NCBI GenBank assembly: GCA_947652115.1
Contig: OX393567.1
Coordinates: 17,398,486-17,462,485 of the forward strand
From: Blastomussa wellsi
Taxonomy: Eukaryota > Cnidaria > Anthozoa > Scleractinia > Plerogyridae
Length of the DNA: 64,000 nt
Reading direction: 5' to 3'
Shown piece after piece: positions 47,501 to 59,500 of the stretch; the stretch's first letter is position 1, and the number at the start of each line of letters is the position of its first letter. The notes below the pieces were generated by a model that saw nothing but the letters and a program-made list of their open reading frames with translations, did no database searches and was not told the origin of the DNA. The translations under genes and the position numbers were made by a program.

Positions 47501-50500
47501 ATGCCTCAGTTTTGTTTGCTCGCTTCTTGAATTGCACGTGGAAAGATCGCTTGTGAAAAAACGCTAAAATTGTGATTTCCTTTGCTTTCTGTGAGTTTTC
47601 TTCCACTGTATATGCCCTTTCATCATATGGTAAGTTGTAAACTTGTTTTTTGTTTTGAAGTTTCGCTTCACGAGTAATTTTGTCATATTTTCCCAGGTTA
47701 TTACAGGCTTGCTTGTAATACAGATGAAAGGTGAACATCGCATATCGCTCAACTTTTTGTGTTGGAAGAGTTTGATGCTTTATCTTCTTGCTTTATATGT
47801 CCGCCTGGACAGTACAGCTAGTTGTAACACAAAAGATTTAGTTTAATTTTAACAGCTTATCTGCAAAATTTGTGGTTTGGTAAATGTAGGTGAAGTACAC
47901 AGAGGACTTGATCTGTAGTTAATGCGATTTTAAAAAATGTAATTTGACTTTCAGGACATTCTCACCTGACAAGCCGTGCAATTCTCTGCACACACAAAAA
48001 ACAAGACAGGTCTTCTTTCAAGCAGAACCAGAATTCTGGATGATCATGGTTAGTATCGGGCGGCCATCACCTTTGCATCTGGCTACAATTAAGAAATAAA
48101 AAACATGTACCGTGTTTTTATCGAGTTATAGAAACACGAGTGGAAGTTTGGGAGAACGCGAAATGCTGTGGGAACACGAGCCGTAGGCGAGTGTTTCCAC
48201 AGCTTTTTCGAGTTCTCCCAAACTTTCACGAGTGTTTCTATAATTTGATAGAAACACGAAGTACATGTTCCTATTTCTTTTGGAAAACACCGCAACTAGA
48301 AAAAGCAAAACAACTTGTTAAGTTTGATTATCAAAATGTAAATTCTCTTTGCTCGCGCCATCATTACGTCAACAGCTCGTGCTAGTTCTGTCTCCATCGA
48401 GTTATAGAAACACAATTTTTAACCAATCAGCGCGCGTATTTTCTTAGGACTGTTTTCTAAACCAAAATATTAATATTAAAATTTAAATATGAAAATTATC
48501 GTTTGTCAAGTGTGGGAGTTCTGAAAATTATTTAATTTTTGTTATCTGTGATCAAAATATCACTAATTACAGGGAAACTAAAAATTCAGCATTGTCAAAT
48601 TGAATGTTTTGTTCCACAGACTGTCAGCATTCCTTTCAGTGAGAAGATGGCAAAAGATGGCAAGATGATCATTGAATACCATGATGAAGATGTTTTGGTA
48701 AATATTAATGATGTATATCCAGTGCTCGAAATGAGGCCCTGTTAGGGTAAATTCCGACAGGCGACACGGCTCTGAAACGGCGACATGAAGGAGCTGAAAT
48801 GACGACGAACAACAAGCTGCTCACGCGAAATTATGACAGCGACATGTGCACCTTCCGAAATTGTGGCGTGGAAAGGTTTGAAATTCAGACGGGGGATATA
48901 AAGACCCCCCCCCCCCCCCTAACAGGGCCTCTGAAATTAGTGGTTGCCCAGTTGCCCAAGACAACTAAAACTTCATTCAAGACACCAGTTTTTAGGAAAA
49001 ATAAAGGGCTGGTTGCCCAAGATTGACTGGCATTTGCCATAAGGACAACCTGGATTTTTTTCTAATTTCAAGCACTGTATAATTATCTAGCTTCAAAAAT
49101 TTTAAAAGGCTGTTATTGTCTTTCCCTCCTTTTGTTTGAAGTCAGCATAATTTTTATTGAAAATTTACCTCCAGTTATTTTTATCATTTTTTATTTGTAA
49201 ACAGGATTCTGTTCTTGACGCAGTATTGAAGCAAGCCTACAAAATGTTCAAGGTAGTGAGCAACCCAAGTGGTGGTTGTCATTGAACAAAATGTCAACAT
49301 GTTACTATATATGGGAACTAACTCGTCCCCAGTCGTCTCTTATCAGAAAAAAATAATAGGCACGGTGAGTGATGGGAAGGAGTCAGAAAGGATCCCGCCT
49401 TTCCTCGTTCCCATCATACATCCCGTCTTGCTATTTTCTCATAGGAGACAACTGGGGACGAGTCAGATATGGGAAGGAATGTAATGAACGCTAGATGTTC
49501 ATTGTTTGGGATTCTGGATTAAGAGATCTGGTTTTATGTCTGACCACTGCCAGTACCAAAGGCTAACAGCGAAAAGGGGAGTGTATAGATTGACCTCTGC
49601 TGTAGCAGCATTCCAAATCACTTTGTGCTACACGTACCACAATGTAGTCCCTGCACAGCTATAACTCTCTTGAATTTACACGTGTAATCATTGTATATTA
49701 AAGTCATTACAAATGGAGACAATACGGTGCATAACATTTTCTTCTTATCAGCTATATTTCAACTGCATTTAGCAGTCTTCCTCAGGGTGATCACATTATA
49801 AATACATATATTAATTAATATATACAATTATAAAACACTTGTCCATTACTTTAAATTTGTTATTTCACTTGTAGGCATGTAAGTTTCAGCCTGCAATATA
49901 TGTTTATATTGATTTTCCTTTGTCTCAAGGCCAAGGTCAAATGTGGAACTTCACGAGTCGAACTTAATGTGAAGTTTGATGTTTGACTTGGGCCTAAAAG
50001 TGGTTAAGTTTGAAAAAAATTAAACCAAAAATAAATTTAAGCCGCGATATATTCAACAATTTTTCAGCTTTTCAATGGCACATTTGCATATATTTTGAAG
50101 ACACACAACCTTGAAGCCCTGTGCAAGAGAGTGGAACATTTCTACACTTCTGTAAGTATTTCTTGTTGAAAATTGGAGCATAAATGGGGAGCACTTGAGG
50201 AAACAGTCTTATGTCAAGGCCAGTTCCAAACAGCTCTCTGAATGCTGCCTCCTGATTGAGCAGAAAAATCCTCTGTATTCCCTGTAATAGTGAGTCCAAT
50301 TGGTGACCAGCAGGTGTACAGTTCACTCTATGCATGCACATAGTGTTAAAGGGGCAGTCTCATGGTATTTTTAGTAACACATCAAAAATTCAAAGGACAG
50401 TTTTCAGTTAATAGAAGCTGCATGATAATGATAAAAAAATCCTTCGAAAGACTATCGTAATGTATAGAAATGGTTTATAGATGTTTTTGGGAGAAGATGG

Positions 50501-53500
50501 CCAAGATAGAGATTGATGCCAACTTGAAAACGTCGGGCCAACTTTTTCAAGTTTTCCCATTGCATTTCGTGTAAAATCGGTATTAACATATTTTGCCTGT
50601 CGTCTTTCTGTTCTGAATTCACTTGATGTTATAAAATTAGTGATTTAGAAATGATATGAGTATTGACTGAAGCGTTAGAAGTTTAAATTTTAGCTAATTC
50701 TAACCAAAATTGTGACAAACTCTGTGGTACTGTACTTCCCCTTTAACATCAATTTCAGTGCTTGCATATTGGATTTAAGCTTAAACTCGCAAACACAATG
50801 CTAATGAAAAAAGAGGAAAAGTTTCTGTTTGCAAGTTTAAGCTTATATATGCGATGTGCAAGCTGCTGAAAATCAATGTTTACACTTTTGCTCTTTCATG
50901 GAAACATCAATTCTTGCTTGAGGTGAAATTTTTCCAAACACCATAATGTTGTCTTTACCTCAAAGAATGCAACCTTCAACCTTAGTCAACTTGTTACTTC
51001 TATCTGATTTACAAAACATGAAAACATTTTCATGTTTTGTCAGTCAGTAACAATCTTTTTTTTTCTGGGTGCTATGTACCGACTCAAAATTTCTCTCAGT
51101 TTGATCTCCTGGGTGTGTTTTCATGTTTTGTCAGTCGGTAATAATTTTCTTTTTCTGGACAGTATTTACAGACTCTAAATTTCTCTCAGTTTGATCTCCT
51201 GGATGTTTTTTCAGGTGAGTCAAAACAGTTTACTTCTCAAGAATAATTCTAAAGTTAATAATAATTAGTTGACAATCAAAATCCCAACTCTAAAAATGTT
51301 TAATCCATTGACTTAGCTCAGCATTTGCTAATATTTTTAAAGTACTGTCATTGACTAGTATTTGATTTACTGTCCATGCCATGTTTCCTCAGGCATATGC
51401 ATGCATTGCATGCCTATATTGCTTGGAATTATTTATAGGTCATAATTTTTTATACAACATGTCACAACAGTGATGTATTTTTAACACTATAATTTGTGTT
51501 TATAGGAATAAACTTCCTACCACTGGACAAAAACACATTTCTTAGGATCCAGTCATTCATAAATGTGATTGAACATTCATTCAGGTAAATTTGGTTCAGT
51601 TGTGTAAGAGATTTTGTATTTCTTCAAGGACTTCTGCTAGAAAATGACAAGTTGAATGGAACTACTAGCTGTTTGAACATTTTATAAATTCACTTAATAA
51701 CAATTAATAGAAAGACGATTAAATCAGTCATTAAAAAACACATGTGGTATAGGAGATCAGAAGGGGGGGGGGGGGATTGCTGTAATACGAAAGGAACTGG
51801 ATGCTTAACATCTCACTTAGAAGTGTAAATCATATTTTGGTCTCACTTAGGCTGTTCAAGTCTTGTTTAGGGTTGTATGTGATGAATGAGCAAAAATTAT
51901 CAATGAAAGTTGTTATGCAAAAATGGCGAAATGAAAATTGCAAGCCAAATTGTAGTGCCCAGGATATTTGATAAAAAGTTTTAGATCGGACGTTCTGTAT
52001 TCTAAAAGGTTGTTGACACGACAGCAGAAATTGTCCTCAACCTGCCATAAAGTGGTCCATACCTGATGAGGTTTGCAAGTTACAAACAATCAAATTTTTG
52101 TGAGGCCACAGGTGTCAGCGACCCGTGAAAACCAAGGAGAATTTTAGTCATTGAGGTCTTGAGAAAAAAAATCATAAATGAAAATGCTGTCAGAGAATCA
52201 GTCTAGAATGATATGACATGAAAAAAATAAGGATCTTTTAGGGTCATGCCCAGGTTGATCTTAACCTTTTAGGAATTTAATTCGAGCAATCAGTGGGAGG
52301 CACAGTGGCCTAATGGTTAGTGCACTGGACTGGATTGGACGACTCGGGTTCGAGCCCTGGCCGCGGCACAGCGTTGTGTTCTTGGGCAAGACACTTTACT
52401 CTCACTGTGCCTCTCTTCACCCAGGTGTATAAATGGGTACTGGTACCGGCGAATTTAGTGAGATGGTGGGGGGGGGGGTGAGTAACCCTGCGATGGGCTA
52501 GCACCCCATCCAGGGGGGAGTAGAAATACTCTCTGTCGCTTCATGCCTGGGATAAGCTCCAGGCTGATGGGCCACTAGGTTCGAATGCAGACTTTACCTA
52601 CCCATGCCACCCCGAGCCCATGTTTCTCAGGGACTCAAGTGCAGGGTTAGGGTGGGGTAGGTAAGGGTTTTCCCAGAATGATGATTGATTTTCTGACAAC
52701 CATCATATAGGAACCCTCGCAGGAGGGAGAGATTGTGTGAGATCTCCAAATCTCATCCAATGTGAGGTGGCAGACAGTTGTACTTTATGCTATCTGCTAC
52801 CTTCCCAAGTACTTGATTTATCATAATGGCTGGGATTGCCTCAATCTTTCTGGTGCTCATTCTGTCCTGTTAAGGCTGGTTTTCACTAGCGCATAAGCAT
52901 AACGACATAAGCATAAGCACAAGAACTGTCCATTCTTCTTTAGCCTCCTACGCAGGCGTTATTAGGGGATTGCGTTACCACTCGTCCTCACTAACGCTTG
53001 CTTAACCGCGACCAACATTCCTTTTCCATTGTCTCTCGCCAGACAAACTAACCAATCAGCATTGTCTGTAGGCATTCAAAACCATCGTTATAAAATTTCC
53101 TGTGAATCTGTTCTTCATGGGCACTGTTGGATACAATACTCTGGTGTATTTCGATGATTGAAACACCAAAATATTATTTATTGTGAATACAAGAGGTAAG
53201 CGTGCAAGTCTGATTCTGTCATAAGTTGGAAGGGTTAATATTTTGGGAAAGATGATCTCTCTCCCATGAACACAACAGTGGATCAGAAATATTTATTTCA
53301 ACGCTATAAAATGCTACAAAAGTCTTCGCCAACTCGAAAACGCAAAGCGGAATTAATTTAGAAATCATCAAACAGGTCCACATCCATGGTATTAACGAGT
53401 GAACAAATTGAAGGGAAAAATTGGAAAGAGCCAGTCAAGGCGAATACAACTTCACTGCGCTGAATCATTAATTTGACAAACTTGCCACAGAACGATTTAA

Positions 53501-56500
53501 AATGTCCAGCACTGCTGGGTTAAAAGGCTGGCTTGAAAATATGTTCAACTTCTCCTTTCGGTAAGTCATTGGCCCTTTGATTTGAGGCCTCCATTTGCTT
53601 AAAACTGGGTTTGAACAACCAACGATTATGAACGGCGCACACACACGAGATAATATTTTTCCGAACACCAAAATCACTACGCAGTTATTCAGAATCTGAA
53701 ACGTGGAAACTTTGACCCATAGGCTAGCTTTTCATTTGGTTGAACTTCAGTAATTCGTTGCCGGATTGTACATCTTTTTGCAGAGCTGTGGGTAAAAATA
53801 TGAAAACTGAAAATCAACCAGACTGTCGAACACACTGAAGGCAAAGCTTGATAACAAACGACTTACCGTAGCCAGTTGATAAATTAAGGAGTGTCTCTCT
53901 CTTCCCTTCAGTAAATAAGTTTCCCTTCGCAAATTTAGAACTTGCTTTCATCTAAAGTGAATTTACCAGAGAAATCTCTGACTTGGAGCAAAATCAATCG
54001 TCCCTGGCAGGTTTCATCTCATCGTGTGTCTCACGGCGGGAGAGGCGCCGTGGGGATTTTAGTTGGTAAAATCTGATTGGCTAAGCGGTGATCAAGGTGA
54101 AGGTTGGCTTTCCGGATTTTAGTAGGTAAAATCTGATTGGTGAAGCAGCAGAAAGGAATGTTGGCCTTGGTTAAGCAGACGTTAGTGGGGACAAGTGTAA
54201 CGCAATCCCCTAAAAACGGCTGCGTAGGAGACTAATTCTTCTTGTGCTTATGCTTATGCAGAGACTCCATTAGGGGGGGGGGGGTCTGACTATCCTGTAT
54301 CCCATTAATTTTTGGCCTAAATATCCCGTATCCCAAAAACCCCTAATAAAGCCTCTATACTGCCTTATGTTGCGGTGATTCCTAGTGAGAACAACATAAG
54401 AAAAACAAGTGTGCCTTTTCTTCTTATATGCTCTTGCTTATGTCGTTATGCTTATGCTTGTGTGATAGTGAAAAGCAGTCTTTATGAGGCACATTGTCCT
54501 TGGGTAGCAGATGATGGAGATTTTGTTATACCTTAATTAGAAACAGGCAAATGATTATGATATGTAATTTACTTTTCTTCCAGCCAAATAAGATATACTG
54601 CCTTTCTGTATTCTGAGAAACTTGTTTGGTAAGTACTGTCGCAGAGTTACACCCTTTGGATGAGCTTTTTGTGCCACTTAGTGAAAAAATTGAGGATGTA
54701 TAGATAAGATAATAATTACAGTGAGATAACTAAAAGTTAAAATAATAATTATGTTTGACCATTAAGGAGTGGTCTTGAACAAGACGATATGCGCACAATG
54801 TACAAGTACTTAGTGACAAGCTTGTTTCCTTCAACAATAGATCTAGAGGTAAGCTTTTTGACTTTATTGAAAAATTCCCTAGCTTAGTACCTACCGGTAA
54901 TGTTTCCACTGGGTCATATAGTTAATGATCAGCCATGGTTTACTCAAAAACATCGTTTGTACAAAATATAGTTACTTAATAGTAAGAATAGGTTACATGA
55001 TGGAGATGCATAATCTGAGAAGGGTAGACATAAGGTCAAGTCTCTGTCTGGTCAATAATTTTCCCATAATAGTTAACAGTTGGAGCTTTCCCCAGTTTCT
55101 GTAGTATTAAGCCGTTACTCATGCTGGATGGATGTTGGACAGGCCATTGCAGGGTAACCCCCTAACATAAAATGTGCTGGTAGCCATTTATACATCTGAC
55201 CTGGATGAGAGTAAAGTGTCTCTGCCCAAGAACACATTACAGACAACCCCAACATTAGGGCTGGAATCCAGACTGCTGGATCCAGAGTCCAGTGCACATG
55301 CTAGCTAGCTAATTATAAGCATTAGCCCACAGTCTAAGAGGAGAAACTTGAAATTGAGAGGGTTAATGAAATTGCTTAAGGAATAATTATTAAACTATTT
55401 TTATAGAGTATGGAAAATCCAAGATCTCAAGGATATGTTGTTGTCCAACCCAAGTCGCATCATGGAAGGTACTGATCAAGTGATGCTTTACAGACAAAGG
55501 AAAACTAAAATTTGAAAAACATGTTAATGTTCTAACTTTTAGAGTATAAAGGGCACCGCCTGTGTAGGGCAAAGAAGCTTCCTGCAGTACATGCTTTCTC
55601 TAATCTATTTAGCAGTCAGGTGCCACTCTCCCCAAATGAGAGTAAGAGATGTGTGACCCAGCAAAGATAGAAAAAATTGGGTCTGACAAAGCTGCTGCCA
55701 TCAAGTGTTTGTACTTATTAATAAATCTCCATATCACACCTCCACAAAGGGTCATCAGAAATTCTGATGGGCATGGGGCAGGGTCTTAACTTGACTCAAC
55801 TGCAGCTAAAATGAAATTTTGAGAGGGGCGGGGAGGGGGTTCAAACCGAAAAAAACCCTCTAAGAGGGATTATAGATATTTTTGGAACAACACAGTGTAT
55901 TGGCCTCAGGAAATTCAGCGTATAATTTGGCCTTGGTTACAGTTTTCCAACAACAGAAGTGTTGAAGACCAGGGGTTGCAATAACATTTGAAGTACACAA
56001 CTGCTTTGAGTAGATCAGTAGCCGACTGTTTTTAACAATCTTTCTTTAATTCCTTCAATCTTGAGAAAAAAGTAGCTGACTTTTCTAAGCAACGTAGAGA
56101 AAAGTAGCTGACACTTTTTGTCAGCCGTTGGTACTTGTTGAAAGCACTGGAAGACCAAAGTGACATTTTAGGTTGTTTTGAGTCACTTGGACAAGATGTT
56201 GACAAGTTGTTTTTGTGCTGTTTTATGTTAAAACTTAGAAACATTGTTGAACTCTCAGAATATATACTTATTACATTTAACATCTCACCAATTTCTGTAA
56301 AATGGCGGAAGCCAAGCTGGATCCGCACCTGACCATTGAGTTTAATTCTTCTTCTTTTTAGATTTATAACAGGTCCAACTGAACTTGGGGATGTACCAAC
56401 ACCAAGAACTCCACCCAAAATGTTTGTTAACACAGAGTCAGAGCAAGAGGAACTAATGTTAGTAGTATACAAGGTATGGTTAATCAAATCACCTACAAAG

Positions 56501-59500
56501 TTTAGGGGGGATATGATTTAAATGGTGCCAAACTTTCACACAAATTGACAATTAATTGGGCAGGAAAAAGCGAGATACAGTCAATACTTTCTTACTAGTG
56601 CATAACATGCATGAAACTTTAGGAGGGGGCAAAAAGTAAGCTAAGGACCCGGGTGGGAGTAGGTTACCTACCTCCTCTCCCTTCCCCCTACTTTATAACT
56701 AGCTATGCTCTGCTATAATTTGCGGAATTAAAACCATTTGTTTTTTTTTGGAAAGTTTTGCTGCTTTTACTGAATTTAATTTGTTGTAAAAGGTTTTCCT
56801 CTTTTTTTCTGGCTAGGCATTAGAAGCTACAATATGTTTGATGATCTCTGGTAAGAAACAAAATAACAAAATAATGCCATGGCTAATAATAAATGCATGA
56901 TTCTATTGCAACAAGGACTCACCCAAAAGTGTAAACACATTAATTTTGATTAATTCACATTCTAGTTTTCTTCAGATTTAATCCAATCAAAAGTCAGCTA
57001 GAAGCTGTCACATTTTTGATTGGATAATGACTTCACAAAAGAATGTGAATTAATTAAAAGTGGTCAATCATACTTTTGAACACTCGTATCCAGACACTGG
57101 TACCGGGGGGCACTTGACCCATGTTTGGGTATAGGGGTTCCGCTGGAGATCCGAAACCTTGACCCTGATAACGTCAAACACCTATCCTGTTTAGGGCAAA
57201 GGAAAACTATTTCTATCATCTAGCAATAATATCTATTCCTGGACATGATCTAATGTTGACTGATGACCTGCTAAATAAATACTGAATGGTTCTGATTTTG
57301 GATCATTGTACTAAAGACTCAATGAAAGTCTTGAAGCCGTACCCTGTCTAGAACATTTCCATACCCTGTTTAGGACAGACGGACTTGAAATTATATACCC
57401 TGTTCAGGACTGTGGGGTAAAAACCATACCCTATCCAGCAGCACATCCCCGTATAGCCCACTTAAGAGAGTACCCCCTCCCCCTGGGAACTAGTACATAT
57501 TTTATATTTCAAAAAATTTACAAATTTATTTTGGTTGTTTTTAGGCCCTTGCCCTACTTTAGACTTCTACAGAAAGATTGACAACTTTATTGGTCCTCAG
57601 CTAACAACACTGGCTAATGTTGTTGGTGAGCAAAGTGCAAAAAAGCAGCAAAGGTAATTGGCTCAATATTTTCTGCCGGCATTTGTCAGTTAACATAAAT
57701 GTTATCTTTTGTGTACATACCTGACTTACATTGCTAAGCCTAACAGAAGGAAATTTCATTAGTCCTATTTTCTTGGCATTTTTTGGCCATGCCTTCTGAC
57801 TCTTCTTGGAGTCTTTATTTCTTAAATTGCAAGACGAATTGTAAATTCTCCATGCACCAACTCCAAGAGAGAATGAACCCAATATTGGCTACAGCAAAAC
57901 AGCCATCGAAATGGGAGTTTCTCCGATAATAATTATTGTTTTACTGCTGCAATTTATGGTGAAAGTAAAATATATTTATAATTTGCAAGCCCAAGCACAG
58001 TGCCCAAGAAATGTGATAAAATAGTCTACTAATTAAGTGAACTAGTATTGTTAGGCCACAGGTAAAAACTAAAATAAATCAAATGAAAGTTAAATAAGAT
58101 TTTTTTTCTTTTTTGTCAGGAAAATTGATTCTGAACTTACATTAACTCTTATGTTGATAATCTGCAGTTCAGATCAGCAGTATCGTTATCTGTACTTCAA
58201 CCACATGAACCTAGCACAGAAGTCATCTGTTCACTCCAGGAAATCCTCGCTGCCGTGTGTTGCACCTGAAATCATGAGACTCATGGGTGACATAAGTGCA
58301 GACTTTGCAAGGTAAAATCCAAGGAATGATGTATGAGGAGCTGCCATAAAATTTTGTTTAAAGGCTTCAATCTATGTTCTAACAACAACAACAACAGATG
58401 TTTTCTGGGAACAGGGTTGAGTTTGTTGGTTCTCTACTCTGCTCCGAGAGGTTTTTCTCCGAGTCCTCCGGTTTTCCCTTCTCCACAAAACCAACATTTA
58501 AATTTGATTTGATTTGATTAATAATTAATTTAATTTGATTTGATTTCATTTGTGCTTTACAGTGTCCCCAATTAGTGTGTCAGTGCTAGATACAGTTGAC
58601 ACTCAAATAAAGTTCATTATTATTAAGCCTTAACCCGGACCCCTCTCCTGCTTATTCCTAATAGAAGCCCTTCCCATCCAACTTTTTCATACTTATCTAA
58701 CTTTTAAGTGGCATGAAAAAGTTGGATGGCGAGGGCTCCTTTTAGGAAAGACTATTAGGAATGGCTTAAAAGCTTATACAACAAACAAAAAGAGTCAAGA
58801 GTTCAAGTCTTAAAGTCATCCCTTGCAAGCACATTTCTATAAAGGCTGTCATACTACTTATTAGTGCCCCCCCTCCCCTTCCCCTACATGAGATCTGAAT
58901 AGTTTTATCCCGCCCAAAACCCCTTCCGTTGTTGCCAAGTGCCCCATCATTCAGGCCAGAGCTTATCCCATTTTCCATAACATGAAGTGACTTGGAGTCT
59001 TTCTACTCCCCCCTGGATGAGATGCTAGTCCATCACAGGGTTATAACCCTCCAGCATTAACTTTGCCAGTAACCATTTATGCACCTAGGTGAAGAGAGGC
59101 ACTATGAGAGTTAAAGTGTCCTGTACAAGAACAGAGTGCCCTGGCCAGGCCTTGAACCCGGTGCACGTGAGCTAGTGTCCAGTGCACTAACCATTAGGCT
59201 ACCACTGCACTCCTGCATTAACCTGCGATCAGGCAAATTTTTTTAGACCCTTTTTTTAAATGAAGAAGAAAAAAATTATGCCTGATATATTTATTGAACC
59301 GGTCGCCATCTGCCTCCTAAGTCAGCTGTTAAAACCACTGCAGTTAATTGGCTCGGATTTCCACCAATGAATTATTCTGCAGACATCTGTCTTGCCTGGA
59401 CACGCAACAACTTTATTAAAACTTCCTCGCGTAAAAATGAAAATTTTATAGTTGGAAGAAGGTGGAACTGGTGTTCGTGTGGGGTTATTAAACTAATTAT

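Noticed and set aside
52305..52356. A- and B-box sequences considered as a tRNA gene
   Set aside because: No cloverleaf can be closed and the sequence continues into the SINE body shared by ten copies.
56032..56487. 151-codon minus-strand frame
   Set aside because: Overlaps CCZ1 exon 12 in antisense and has no support of its own.
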